Assembly: GCF_004362745.1 (NCBI RefSeq)
Contig: NZ_SNXY01000007.1
Location: 682,001-746,000 of the forward strand
Length of the DNA stretch: 64,000 bases
Reading direction: 5' to 3'
Origin: Oharaeibacter diazotrophicus
Lineage (GTDB): Bacteria > Pseudomonadota > Alphaproteobacteria > Rhizobiales > Pleomorphomonadaceae
Shown here: positions 1-7,965 of the stretch, piece by piece
Position numbering within the stretch: the stretch's first letter is position 1
Layout: the number at the start of each line of letters is the position of its first letter
Made by a program: the position numbers and the translations under genes
Notes under the pieces: model-generated
Databases searched by the model: none
Told to the model about the DNA's origin: nothing
The model's input: only the letters and a program-made list of their open reading frames with translations

Positions 1-135
1 CGGCAGGGCCGGAAGGGGTCGGGGTTCCGAGGGGTCTGCGGCAGACGTCGGCGGGCGGAACGGCCGGCTTGGCCGGCCGTCGCGACCGCTTCCGCCTCGC
101 TCCGCTCGGCACCTTCCCCTGAGGGGAAGGATGAA
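1..135. repeat. Left copy of a ~135-bp inverted repeat (family B)
   Basis: The reverse complement of this stretch matches 2876-3013 closely over its whole length. The best part is 50-135 against 2876-2961, with only a handful of differences. The inner end is the small palindrome ACCTTCCCCTGAGGGGAAGG. The repeat may continue left of the window. No gene is visible before cobQ at 233. Confidence 0.8.
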
Positions 136-232
136 TTGCGTTTGTGGCGTAGGAGTTTGGATGGGTTGTGGCGGTGCCGGTGTCTCAGCGAGCAACCCGC
201 CGTCCCCAAGTGCGTGAACGGAGGAACCGGCC

Positions 233-1678
233 TTGGCCGCGATCATGATCCAGGGGACCGGCTCGAACGCCGGCAAGTCGATGCTGGTGGCGGGGCTGTG
301 CCGGGCGGCGCGGCGGCGCGGGCTGTCGGTGGCGCCGTTCAAGCCGCAGAACATGTCGAACAACGCCGCCGTCACCGCCGACGGCGGCGAGATCGGGCGC
401 GCGCAGGCGTTGCAGGCGCTGGCCGCCGGGATCGCGCCGACCGTCGACATGAACCCGGTGCTCCTGAAGCCCGAGACCGACGTCGGCGCGCAGGTGATCC
501 TGCGCGGCCGGCGAATCGCCAGCGTGCGCGCCCGCGACTACACGGACCTGAAGCCGACGCTGCTCGGCGAGGTGCTCGGGAGCTTCCGGCGCCTGGAAGC
601 CGCCTACGACCTCGTCGTGGTCGAGGGCGCGGGCAGCCCGGCCGAGGTGAACCTGCGTCGGGGCGACATCGCCAACATGGGCTTCGCCCGCGCCGCAGGC
701 GTGCCGGTGGTGCTGGTCGGCGACATCGACCGCGGCGGCGTGATCGCCCAGATCGTCGGCACGAAGGCGGTGATCGACCCGGAGGACGCCGCGATGATCG
801 CCGGCTTCCTGGTCAACAAGTTCCGCGGCGACCCGCGCCTGTTCGATGACGGCTACGCCTTCGTCGCCCAGCGGACGGGATGGCCGGGCTTCGGGGTGGT
901 GCCGTGGTTCCCGGCGGCGTGCCGGCTGCCGGCCGAGGACGCGCTCGACCTCTCCTCCGGCCGCGCGGCGGGTGGGGTCAAGGTGGCCTGCCTCGCGCTG
1001 TCGCGGATCGCCAACTTCGACGACCTCGATCCGCTCGCGGTCGAGCCGGGCGTCGACCTCGTGATGGTGACGCCGGGCTCGGCGATCCCGGGCGACGCGG
1101 CGCTGGTGGTGCTGCCGGGCACGAAGTCGACCCGCGGCGACCTCGCCTTCCTGCGCGCCGAGGGCTGGGACGTGGATCTCGCGGCGCACCGCCGCCGCGG
1201 CGGGCGGATCCTCGGGCTCTGCGGCGGCTACCAGATGCTGGGCCGGACGATCGTCGACCCGGACGGCATCGACGGCGCGCCGGGCACGTCGGCCGGCCTC
1301 GGCATGCTCGACGTCGACACGGTGATGACGGCGGAAAAGCGCCTCGCGACAACGGCGGCGCGCCACGTGGCGAGCGGGACGGCGATCGAGGGCTACGAGA
1401 TCCACGTCGGCCGCACCGACGGGCCCGACCGCGCCCGGCCGTTCGCCACGGTCGAGGGCCGGCCCGAGGGGGCGCTGTCGGCGGACGGGCGGGTGGCCGG
1501 CACCTACCTGCACGGGCTGTTCGCGGCCGGGGAGTTCCGCGCCGCCTTCCTCGCCGGCCTCGGCGTCGCCTCGACGGGAACGACGCACGGCGCGGCGGTG
1601 GAGGCGGCGCTCGACGCGCTCGCGGACCATCTCGAGGCCCACGTCGACGTCGCCGGGCTGCTGGCGCTGGCGCGCTGA
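233..1678 (+). CDS. cobQ: Cobyric acid synthase CobQ
   Basis: Glutamine-dependent amidation of the corrin side chains b, d, e and g of adenosylcobyrinic acid a,c-diamide, giving adenosylcobyric acid (B12 synthesis, cytoplasm). The 481-residue protein opens with the BioD/CobQ-type P-loop [10 protein letters not shown] (residues 7-16), a dethiobiotin-synthetase-like half. The class I glutamine amidotransferase half carries the nucleophile motif [11 protein letters not shown] with Cys330, and GTYLHGLF near the C-terminus supplies the catalytic His. Length is typical. The start is TTG, chosen because GGAGGA lies about 8 bases upstream and the family N-terminus begins here. It converges with cobD across a palindromic element, and both lie between inverted repeats. 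No cobalamin riboswitch was recognised upstream. Confidence 0.95.
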   Translation: MAAIMIQGTGSNAGKSMLVAGLCRAARRRGLSVAPFKPQNMSNNAAVTADGGEIGRAQALQALAAGIAPTVDMNPVLLKPETDVGAQVILRGRRIASVRARDYTDLKPTLLGEVLGSFRRLEAAYDLVVVEGAGSPAEVNLRRGDIANMGFARAAGVPVVLVGDIDRGGVIAQIVGTKAVIDPEDAAMIAGFLVNKFRGDPRLFDDGYAFVAQRTGWPGFGVVPWFPAACRLPAEDALDLSSGRAAGGVKVACLALSRIANFDDLDPLAVEPGVDLVMVTPGSAIPGDAALVVLPGTKSTRGDLAFLRAEGWDVDLAAHRRRGGRILGLCGGYQMLGRTIVDPDGIDGAPGTSAGLGMLDVDTVMTAEKRLATTAARHVASGTAIEGYEIHVGRTDGPDRARPFATVEGRPEGALSADGRVAGTYLHGLFAAGEFRAAFLAGLGVASTGTTHGAAVEAALDALADHLEAHVDVAGLLALAR

Positions 1679-1685
1679 GGGGTAC

Positions 1686-1815
1686 CAAACCTGTCTCGTG
1701 AAGCCCCGACTCGTCGGGGCTTCACGAGGTGTCGGCCATACGGCCGGCGCCCCGTCGGGCGCTCCTCGCCCGCGACGCCCCGACCAGAGGTCGGACCGTC
1801 GCGAGTTCGGTGTCA
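1686..1815. repeat. Palindromic intergenic element, family A copy 1
   Basis: It begins with a perfect 16-bp stem (1695-1710 with 1713-1728, two-base spacer). A second GC-rich dyad CGGCCATACGGCCG follows, then a third around CCGACCAGAGGTCGG. The element ends exactly on the cobD stop codon, so TCA at 1813-1815 belongs to both. Related copies are at 18619-18720 and 21731-21860. It sits between convergent genes and could act as a bidirectional terminator. Confidence 0.8.
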
Positions 1816-2796
1816 GACGAGCGCGACGGCCGCGGCGACCGCCAAGGCGACGGCGGCCTGGAGGGCGAGGGTGCGACGGTAGAGCACGAGGGCGCGGTCG
1901 ACGTCGTCGGCGCCGAGGTCGCGGCGGCCGTTCCCCATGTAGCCGTCGTCGACCAGGGTGTCGCCGTAGACGCGCGGGCCGGCGAGGGCGAAGCCGAGGG
2001 CGCCGGCGAAAGCGGCCTCGGGCCAGCCGGCGTTGGGCGAACGGTGGTGGCGGGCGTCGCGGTGGACGGCGGCGAGGGCGCCGCGGGCCGAGGTGCCGGG
2101 GCCGAGTGCGGCGAGGACCACCAGGAGCGCGGCGAGCCGCGAGGCCGGCAGGTTGACGAGGTCGTCGAGCCGGGCGGCGGCCCAGCCGAAGGCGCGGTGG
2201 CGCTCGCTCCTGTGGCCGATCATCGAATCGGCGGTGTTGACTGCCTTGTAGAATACCCCGCCGGCAAGACCGCCGACGCCGAGCCAGAGCGCCGGGGCGA
2301 CGACGCCGTCGGAGTAGTTCTCCGCGAGGCTCTCGACGGCGGCGCGGCAGACGCCGGCCTCGTCGAGCCGCTCGGGGTTGCGGCCGACGATCATCGACAC
2401 CGCCCGCCGCCCGGCGGGAAGCCCGCCGGCGCGCAGGCCGTCGCGGACGGCGGCGACGTGGTCGTGGAGGCTGCGCTGGGCGAGCAGACTCGAGGCGACG
2501 ACGGCGAGCGGGACGAGCGCCGCGACCGGGCCGAAGAGCGCGACGAGGCCGCGCTCGACCGCCAGCGCGGCGGTGACCGGCACGGCGACGAGGGCGAGGA
2601 GGGCGGCGACGCCGGCGGCGCGGCGGACGGCGAAGGGATCGGCCGGGCGGTTGAGGGTGCGGTCGAGCGCGGCGATCAGGGCGCCGATCCAGGTGACCGG
2701 GTGGCCGATCCGGCGATAGAGCGCGTCGGGATAGCCGGCGGCGGCCTCGACGAGGAGCGCGGCGGCGAGGAGGAGCGGGGCGTCGGGGACCGGCAT
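1813..2796 (-). CDS. cobD: Adenosylcobinamide-phosphate synthase CobD/CbiB
   Basis: Integral membrane protein that attaches the aminopropanol-phosphate arm to adenosylcobyric acid, the step after CobQ. The 327-residue product fits the CbiB family, with features such as GHPVTWIGALI near the N-terminus, several hydrophobic segments, and the conserved stretch RSLHDHVAAVRDGL followed by SENYSDG. The ATG at 2796 is preferred because the frame upstream runs into repeat B2 and adds about 31 non-homologous residues. The ribosome-binding site is weak. The stop codon is supplied by palindromic element A1. The gene is convergent with cobQ. Confidence 0.92.
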   Translation of the reverse strand: MPVPDAPLLLAAALLVEAAAGYPDALYRRIGHPVTWIGALIAALDRTLNRPADPFAVRRAAGVAALLALVAVPVTAALAVERGLVALFGPVAALVPLAVVASSLLAQRSLHDHVAAVRDGLRAGGLPAGRRAVSMIVGRNPERLDEAGVCRAAVESLAENYSDGVVAPALWLGVGGLAGGVFYKAVNTADSMIGHRSERHRAFGWAAARLDDLVNLPASRLAALLVVLAALGPGTSARGALAAVHRDARHHRSPNAGWPEAAFAGALGFALAGPRVYGDTLVDDGYMGNGRRDLGADDVDRALVLYRRTLALQAAVALAVAAAVALV

Positions 2797-2875
2797 GGCG
2801 GTGCCTGTAGCCCGGTCGGAGGCGCGCCGTAAAGCGGCGGCGGGGGCGCCGTAGGGCGATGGCTCGAAGCCGCCA

Positions 2876-3013
2876 TTCATCCTTCCCATCAGGGGAAGGT
2901 GCCGAGCGGAGCGAGGCGGAAGGGGTCGCGACGGGCGGCGGAGCCGGCCGTTCCGCCCGCCACGTCGACCAAGGCACCCACGGAACCGCGACCCCTTCCG
3001 GCCTTCCGGGCCA
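2876..3013. repeat. Right copy of the ~135-bp inverted repeat (family B)
   Basis: Reverse complement of 1-135, including the terminal palindrome CCTTCCCATCAGGGGAAGG and the stretch CCGAGCGGAGCGAGGCGGAA. Together the two copies bracket cobQ and cobD as an inverted-repeat unit of about 3 kb. The gene-free stretch 2797-3163 consists mainly of this repeat and the partial copy at 3030-3083. Confidence 0.8.
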
Positions 3014-3029
3014 ACACCGGCCTCGGAGT

Positions 3030-3083
3030 CGCTTGCCTCCTCGGCGTTCGGCTCTGCCTCACCCCCTGGAGGGGAAGGATGAA
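3030..3083. repeat. Partial third copy of family B
   Basis: Same orientation as 1-135. It shares the end TCACCCCCTGGAGGGGAAGG followed by ATGAA, plus degenerate sequence before it. It lies just downstream of the minus-strand HAD phosphatase gene, where the palindrome could serve as a terminator. Confidence 0.55.
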
Positions 3084-3163
3084 GACGGCGGGCTTCGGGC
3101 GATCGCGCCGTGGTTCGAGGGCTCGCGGAGGTGGATGCAGCGAGGCCGTCCCGGCCGTGCCTG

Positions 3164-3967
3164 TCAGGCGCGCGGGAAGCGGACGGCGCCGTGGCCGATC
3201 TCGGCGAGGCTGGCGACGACGAAGTCGGGGACGGGATCGCCGGGCAGCGGCTCGGCGGGGACGCCGGTGGTGACCTGGATCGTGCGCACGCCCGCCGCCT
3301 TGCCGGCGGCGACGTCGGTGCGGAGCTGGTCGCCGATCATCACGGTCAGGGCGGGATCGGTGCCGAGCCGGGCGAGGGCGTCCAGCACCATGTGCGGCTC
3401 GGGCTTGCCGACCATCACCGGCCGGATCGCGGGCACCGCGGCGGCGATGGCGGCGAGGGTGGCGCCGACGCAGGGCTCGAAGCCGGTCTCGTCGGGCGTG
3501 AGGACGTCCGGGTTGGTGACGACGACGGCGGCGCCGGCGAGGGCGGCGCGGGTAGCGGTGCGCAGCTTGGCGTAGGTGAGGTCGTAGTCGAAGCCCACCA
3601 CGACCACGGCGGCGTCCTCGCCGGCGAGGGCGAGGCCGCGGTCGGCGAGGACGTCGAGGAGCGGCGCCTCGCCGATGGCGAAGACGCCGGTGCCGGCCGG
3701 CCAGCGCCGGGCGATCAGGTCGGCGGTGGCGGTGGCGGCGTCGAAGACGCGGTCGGGCGCGGCCGGAACGCCCATGCGGACCAGCTTGGCGGCGACCGCG
3801 GCGGCGGTGCGCACCGAGTTGTTGGTGACGAAGGCGATGGCGACGCCGGCCTCGTGCCAGCGGTTGAGGGCGGCGACCGCGTCCGGGATCGGCGTGCCGC
3901 CGCGGTAGACGACGCCGTCGAGATCGCAGATCACCCCCGCGGGAAGCCCGTCCGCCGTCGCCGTCAT
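3164..3967 (-). CDS. HAD-superfamily IIA phosphatase, NagD-like
   Basis: Probable cytoplasmic phosphatase of the NagD/4-nitrophenylphosphatase group; the natural substrate cannot be read from sequence. The 267-residue protein has HAD motif I CDLDGVVYRG (Asp15 and Asp17), the motif II Thr within FVTNNSVRT, the motif III Lys in MVGKPEPHM and motif IV MIGDQLRTD. The large region between motifs II and III is the C2 cap of subfamily IIA. The ATG at 3967 was chosen over the longer frame because GGAGG lies about 9 bases upstream and the family N-terminus begins close to motif I. It stands alone, divergent from the ABC importer operon. Confidence 0.9.
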   Translation of the reverse strand: MTATADGLPAGVICDLDGVVYRGGTPIPDAVAALNRWHEAGVAIAFVTNNSVRTAAAVAAKLVRMGVPAAPDRVFDAATATADLIARRWPAGTGVFAIGEAPLLDVLADRGLALAGEDAAVVVVGFDYDLTYAKLRTATRAALAGAAVVVTNPDVLTPDETGFEPCVGATLAAIAAAVPAIRPVMVGKPEPHMVLDALARLGTDPALTVMIGDQLRTDVAAGKAAGVRTIQVTTGVPAEPLPGDPVPDFVVASLAEIGHGAVRFPRA

Positions 3968-4287
3968 GTGCCGTCCTCCGTCCGTTGGCGCCGGTTCGCG
4001 GCCGGCGCCGTCGCCCCGCGCGGACCATAGGGGAGGCGGGCGGCCGGCCCCATCTCCGGCCGTCCAGTCTTCCTTGCCCGAGGCGGTTCGGCCGGGCCGG
4101 GCGGCGGGGAGCGTCAGCAATGGAATCGTGGAGCGGCAGGTATCCAGCCGGGCCCGGCAACTGGTCTACAGTCCGGGTCACGGATCACCGGACGACAACG
4201 GTGGCCGGCGGACCGGGGCGTCGTCGCCCGGGCCGGACCGGCGAGAACAACGACACCTTCCAGCGATCATCGAGGGGCCTTACGCAC
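3968..4287. other. Gene-free divergent region upstream of the ABC importer
   Basis: 320 bases between the HAD phosphatase and the binding-protein gene. It should contain promoters in both directions. I see no confident -35/-10 pair, riboswitch or repeat, only short GC-rich dyads such as GCCCGGGCC near 4225. Confidence 0.5.
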
Positions 4288-5850
4288 ATGATGAACAGAC
4301 GGGATCTCCTGCTCGCCGGCCTCGCCGGGGCCGGTGCCTACGGCTTCGGACGGGTCAACCCCGACTTCCTCGTCTCCTCGGCCTTCGCGGCCGAGAACCG
4401 CCCGCTGCGCTTCCTCGCCGCCGAGGCGCTGACCGGCAACTGGGACCCGACCACCCACACCAACCTCGGCCAGCTGATCGTCGAGGGCTTCGTGTTCGGC
4501 TACCTCACCCGCGCGCCGATGACGCCGGAGAAGCCGGACGAGCTGGTGTTCGAACTGGCGGAATCGCTGACGCCGATCGACGAGTACACCCTTGAGGTCA
4601 AGCTGCGGCAGGGCATCAAGTTCCACGACGGCACGCCGTTCACCTCGGCCGACGTCAAGGCGACCTACGAATACGGCTCGCAGCCCGACCGCCCGGCGCA
4701 GTGGTACCCGGGTCAGGTGACCGTCGACATCGTCGACGACCACACCTGCCGCATCAACACCAAGGCGCACGGCTACCCGGCCGGCCTCTACTACTACCTG
4801 TCGTCCTTCCTGCCGATCATGGCGGCCAAGGACGTCGCCGACAAGAAGACGCTGTCGGCGCGCATGAACGGCACCGGCCCGTTCAAGTACGTCGACCAGA
4901 AGGGCGACACCACCATCCTCGCCGCCAACCCGGACTTCTACCTGGGTGCGCCGAAGATCCCGGGCGTCGAGTACCACTTCGTCGGCGACACCACGACGCG
5001 CACGCTGTCGCTGCTCAACGGCGAGGCCGACATCATCGAGCGCCTCGAGGCCGAGCAGGTCGAGACGATCTCCAAGGACGAGCGCTTCGCCATCCACAAG
5101 GCGGTGTCGGTGGAGAACAAGTACCTGTTCTTCCGCTGCTCCAAGCCGCCGTTCGACGACCCGCGCATCCGCCTCGCCGCCTGCCACTCGATCGACCGCA
5201 GCCAGGTGCTCGAGATCCTCGGCGTCTCCGGCACGTTCTCCAAGGCGCACATCTCGCCGGTCAAGTTCGGCTACACCGAGGTCGCCGACTATCCGGAATA
5301 CGACCCGGAGAAGGCGCAGGCACTCTTGGCCGAGGCCGGCTTCCCGAACGGCGAGGGCCTTCCGGAGCTGACCTACTACACCTCGGTCGGCTTCTACCCG
5401 AAGACCAAGGAATACGCCGAGCTGATCACCGGCATGCTGCAGGAGCAGGGCTTCAAGGTGAACCTGCAGACGCTCGAGGTCGCGGCCTGGGGCAACCTGC
5501 TCTACGACAAGCCGGGCGGCGGCGAGGGCAACATGATCGACTGCGGCTGGTGCACCGGTTCGCCGGAGCCCGACCTCGTGATCCGCACCCACTTCCACTC
5601 GTCCTCGAAGCGCATCACCGGCATCGTCGACCCCGAGATCGACGCCGTGCTCGACAAGGAGCGCAACGCCGGCACGATCGAGGAGCGCAAGAAGGTGCTC
5701 CAGGAAGAGACGCTGCCGACGATCGCCCGCAAGGCCCCGGCGCTGGCGCTGTTCACCTCGGTGTTCATCCACGCCTACGACAAGAAGCTCGAGGGTCTCT
5801 ACATCTACCCGAACGGCATGCAGGACATGAGCAAGGCGACGCTCGCCTGA
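4288..5850 (+). CDS. ABC transporter substrate-binding protein, family 5 (DppA/OppA-like)
   Basis: Periplasmic binding component of the importer encoded by the next three genes. The 520-residue protein has a twin-arginine signal (NRRDLLLAG, hydrophobic stretch, cleavage near AFA-AEN at residue 34), so it is probably exported folded by Tat. The mature part is a typical SBP_bac_5 domain, with LRQGIKFHDGTPFTSADVKATY-type sequence near residue 110. ATG at 4288 is taken because everything before it lacks signal-peptide character and a GAGGGG-like site is close. Family 5 proteins bind di- and oligopeptides, nickel, opines or sugars; the ligand is not deducible here. An intercistronic hairpin follows the stop. 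Confidence 0.92.
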   Translation: MMNRRDLLLAGLAGAGAYGFGRVNPDFLVSSAFAAENRPLRFLAAEALTGNWDPTTHTNLGQLIVEGFVFGYLTRAPMTPEKPDELVFELAESLTPIDEYTLEVKLRQGIKFHDGTPFTSADVKATYEYGSQPDRPAQWYPGQVTVDIVDDHTCRINTKAHGYPAGLYYYLSSFLPIMAAKDVADKKTLSARMNGTGPFKYVDQKGDTTILAANPDFYLGAPKIPGVEYHFVGDTTTRTLSLLNGEADIIERLEAEQVETISKDERFAIHKAVSVENKYLFFRCSKPPFDDPRIRLAACHSIDRSQVLEILGVSGTFSKAHISPVKFGYTEVADYPEYDPEKAQALLAEAGFPNGEGLPELTYYTSVGFYPKTKEYAELITGMLQEQGFKVNLQTLEVAAWGNLLYDKPGGGEGNMIDCGWCTGSPEPDLVIRTHFHSSSKRITGIVDPEIDAVLDKERNAGTIEERKKVLQEETLPTIARKAPALALFTSVFIHAYDKKLEGLYIYPNGMQDMSKATLA

Positions 5851-5861
5851 CGACGACCACC

Positions 5862-5907
5862 GACGGCACCGGCGCGCGACCCTTCCCGGGCACGTGCCGG
5901 TGCCGTC
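5862..5907 (+). terminator. Intercistronic stem-loop after the binding-protein gene
   Basis: Perfect 12-bp stem GACGGCACCGGC (5862-5873) with GCCGGTGCCGTC (5896-5907) and a 22-base loop, starting 11 bases after the stop. There is no U-run, so it more likely stabilises the 3' end of the binding-protein message or attenuates read-through than terminates fully. Confidence 0.6.
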
Positions 5908-6069
5908 GGGCTTCCATGGTGCTTCGACGTTTCGTTCGACGTCGCCTTCGACGTTTCCGGGGCCGGCCGCCGTGCCGTCCGGATCGACGCACTCGCCCCG
6001 GCGCGCGTGGCCCCTCGCGGGCGCCGGGGTCCTTTCGTCGCCCCCGAGGCAAGCGGTGTCGCCCGGCCC

Positions 6070-7050
6070 ATGCTGATCCTGGAATTCCTCGTCAAGCGCA
6101 TCGCCCAGGGCGTCCTGATCGTCGCCCTGACCTCCTTCCTCATCTTCACGCTGCTGCGCGTGGTGCCGGGCGACCCGGTCCGACTGATCGTCGGCGGCAT
6201 GGCGCCCCAGAACGTGGTCGAGGAGGTCGCCGCCCGCATGGGCCTGCGCGACCCGATCGTGGTGCAATACGCCCGCTACATGGCCGGCGTCGCCCGCGGC
6301 GACCTCGGCAACTCCTACATCCGCCCGCGCACCGGCGGCGTCGCCGCCGGCGGCCAGTACGTCGACCCCTCCAAGTCGGACATGGCGCCGGTCGCCGACC
6401 TGATCCTCGAGCGCCTGCCGCTGACGCTGCAGCTCGGCGGCGTCGCGCTGGTGTTCGCGCTGCTGATCTCCTTCCCGATCGGGATCGCCGGCGGCCTGCA
6501 CCCGAACAAGTGGCAGGGCTCGCTCGCCTTCGGGGTGCAGTCGCTGTTCGTGTCGATCCCGAACTTCTGGCTGGCGATCGTTCTCATCCTGTTCCTGTCG
6601 GTGAAGCTGCAACTGGTGCCGGCGCTCGGCTACAAGGGCTTCGGCTACGTGCTGCTGCCCGCCTTCGTGCTGGCGGTGGAGATCTCGCCCTTCATCATCC
6701 GCACGCTGACCACCTCGCTCGGCGAGGTGATGCAGGCGCCCTTCATCGACGAGGCCAGGGTGCGCGGCCTGCCGCGCCGGCGCATCGTGTTCGCCCACGC
6801 CCTGCGCAACGCCGCGGTGCCGCTGGTCAACCTGCTCGGCATCCAGCTCTCGACGCTGATCGGCGGCGTGCTGGTGATCGAGTACATCTTCGACTACCCC
6901 GGCCTCGGCAACCTCACGGTCGTCTCCGTGCTCGGCCGCGACTTCCCGACCATCCAGGGCATCGCCATCACGACGAGCGCGGTGTTCGTCTTCGTCAACA
7001 TCCTGGTCGACCTGGTCGCCTACCTGATCGACCCGCGCGTGGAGATCTGA
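6070..7050 (+). CDS. ABC transporter permease, DppB-like
   Basis: First membrane subunit of the importer. The 326-residue product starts with the usual DppB pattern: an N-terminal transmembrane helix (LILEFLVKRIAQGV), then VVPGDPVRLI and a periplasmic segment before the remaining helices. The EAA loop that contacts the ATPase is present as DEARVRGLPRRRIVFAHALRNA, with the conserved G near residue 240. ATG 6070 fits the family N-terminus; the frame is open for 21 codons upstream but those codons are not hydrophobic. Two bases separate its stop from the next permease. Confidence 0.92.
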   Translation: MLILEFLVKRIAQGVLIVALTSFLIFTLLRVVPGDPVRLIVGGMAPQNVVEEVAARMGLRDPIVVQYARYMAGVARGDLGNSYIRPRTGGVAAGGQYVDPSKSDMAPVADLILERLPLTLQLGGVALVFALLISFPIGIAGGLHPNKWQGSLAFGVQSLFVSIPNFWLAIVLILFLSVKLQLVPALGYKGFGYVLLPAFVLAVEISPFIIRTLTTSLGEVMQAPFIDEARVRGLPRRRIVFAHALRNAAVPLVNLLGIQLSTLIGGVLVIEYIFDYPGLGNLTVVSVLGRDFPTIQGIAITTSAVFVFVNILVDLVAYLIDPRVEI

Positions 7051-7052
7051 CG

Positions 7053-7964
7053 ATGACCTCGATCGCCTCTCCCTCGCCGCTCGTCCCGGCGGACGCGCCG
7101 CGCTCGATCGCCCGCCGCATCCTCGCCGAGGCGTGGTCGAACCGCGGCTTCCGCGTCGGCTTCTACGTCTTCGTCGTGCTGCTCGCGGTCTCGGTGATCT
7201 GGCCGGAACTCTCCACGGTCAGCGCCACCAAGATGGTGGTGAAGGACAAGTTCCTGCCGCCGCTGTTCCTCGGCGACAAGTGGACCTGGATCCACCCGCT
7301 CGGCACCGACCAGCTCGGCCGCGACATGCTGATGCGCTGCCTGATCGGCCTGCGCTACTCGCTGATCATCGGCGTCGTCACCGTGGTGCTGGTGTTCCTG
7401 ATCGGCTGCGGCCTCGGCCTGCTCGCGGGCTTTCGCGGCGGCTGGTGGGACCTTTCCATCATGCGCGTCACCGACGCCCAGCTGTCGGTGCCGATGATCA
7501 TCCTGGCGATCACCATCCTCGGCGTCTCCAAGCCGGAGGTGTGGACGATCATCGCGGTGCTGGCGCTGTCGGGCTGGCCGCTCTACGCCCGCGTCGCCCG
7601 CAGCGCCGCCGTGGCCGAGCGCGGCCGCGAATACGTCCGCGGCCTGCGCGTGCTCGGCGCCGGCGACTGGCGGATCATGCTGCTTTACGCCGCGCCGAAC
7701 ATCCTGCCCCCGATCGCCTTCGTCGCCGTGCTCGACGTCGCTCGCATGATGATCTTCGAGGCGATCCTCGGCTTCCTCGGCCTCGGCATCCAGCCGCCGA
7801 CGCCGAGCTTCGGCAGCATCATCTCCGACAGCCGCAAGTACCTGATCAACGCGTGGTGGATCGCCACCAGCCCCGGCGTCTTCCTCGCCGTGGTGCTGAC
7901 CGCGATCAACCTGATGGGCTCGGCGCTCGAGAAGGCCCGCAACAAGGTCTACGGAGGACACTGA
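7053..7964 (+). CDS. ABC transporter permease, DppC-like
   Basis: Second membrane subunit, 303 residues. A cytoplasmic N-terminus and one transmembrane helix (VGFYVFVVLLAVSVIW) precede the family motif HPLGTDQLGRDMLMR near residue 87. The five-helix binding-protein-dependent transport domain follows, with an EAA loop around YVRGLRVLGAGDWRIML. It pairs with the DppB-like subunit two bases upstream and is followed one base later by the ATPase, so the three form a tight transcription unit. Confidence 0.93.
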   Translation: MTSIASPSPLVPADAPRSIARRILAEAWSNRGFRVGFYVFVVLLAVSVIWPELSTVSATKMVVKDKFLPPLFLGDKWTWIHPLGTDQLGRDMLMRCLIGLRYSLIIGVVTVVLVFLIGCGLGLLAGFRGGWWDLSIMRVTDAQLSVPMIILAITILGVSKPEVWTIIAVLALSGWPLYARVARSAAVAERGREYVRGLRVLGAGDWRIMLLYAAPNILPPIAFVAVLDVARMMIFEAILGFLGLGIQPPTPSFGSIISDSRKYLINAWWIATSPGVFLAVVLTAINLMGSALEKARNKVYGGH

Positions 7965-7965
7965 C

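Noticed and set aside
1-232. Cobalamin riboswitch upstream of cobQ
   Set aside because: No B12-box-like sequence or suitable fold seen; the space is taken by repeat B1.
185-2977. 930-codon open frame on the minus strand across cobQ and cobD
   Set aside because: It is Arg/Pro/Ala-rich low-complexity sequence in the wrong frame of two clear genes, a normal effect of third-position GC.
4267-6798. 843-codon minus-strand frame opposite the binding-protein and permease genes
   Set aside because: Composition is Arg/Asp/Val/Gly shadow; the plus strand holds complete family members with matching codon periodicity.
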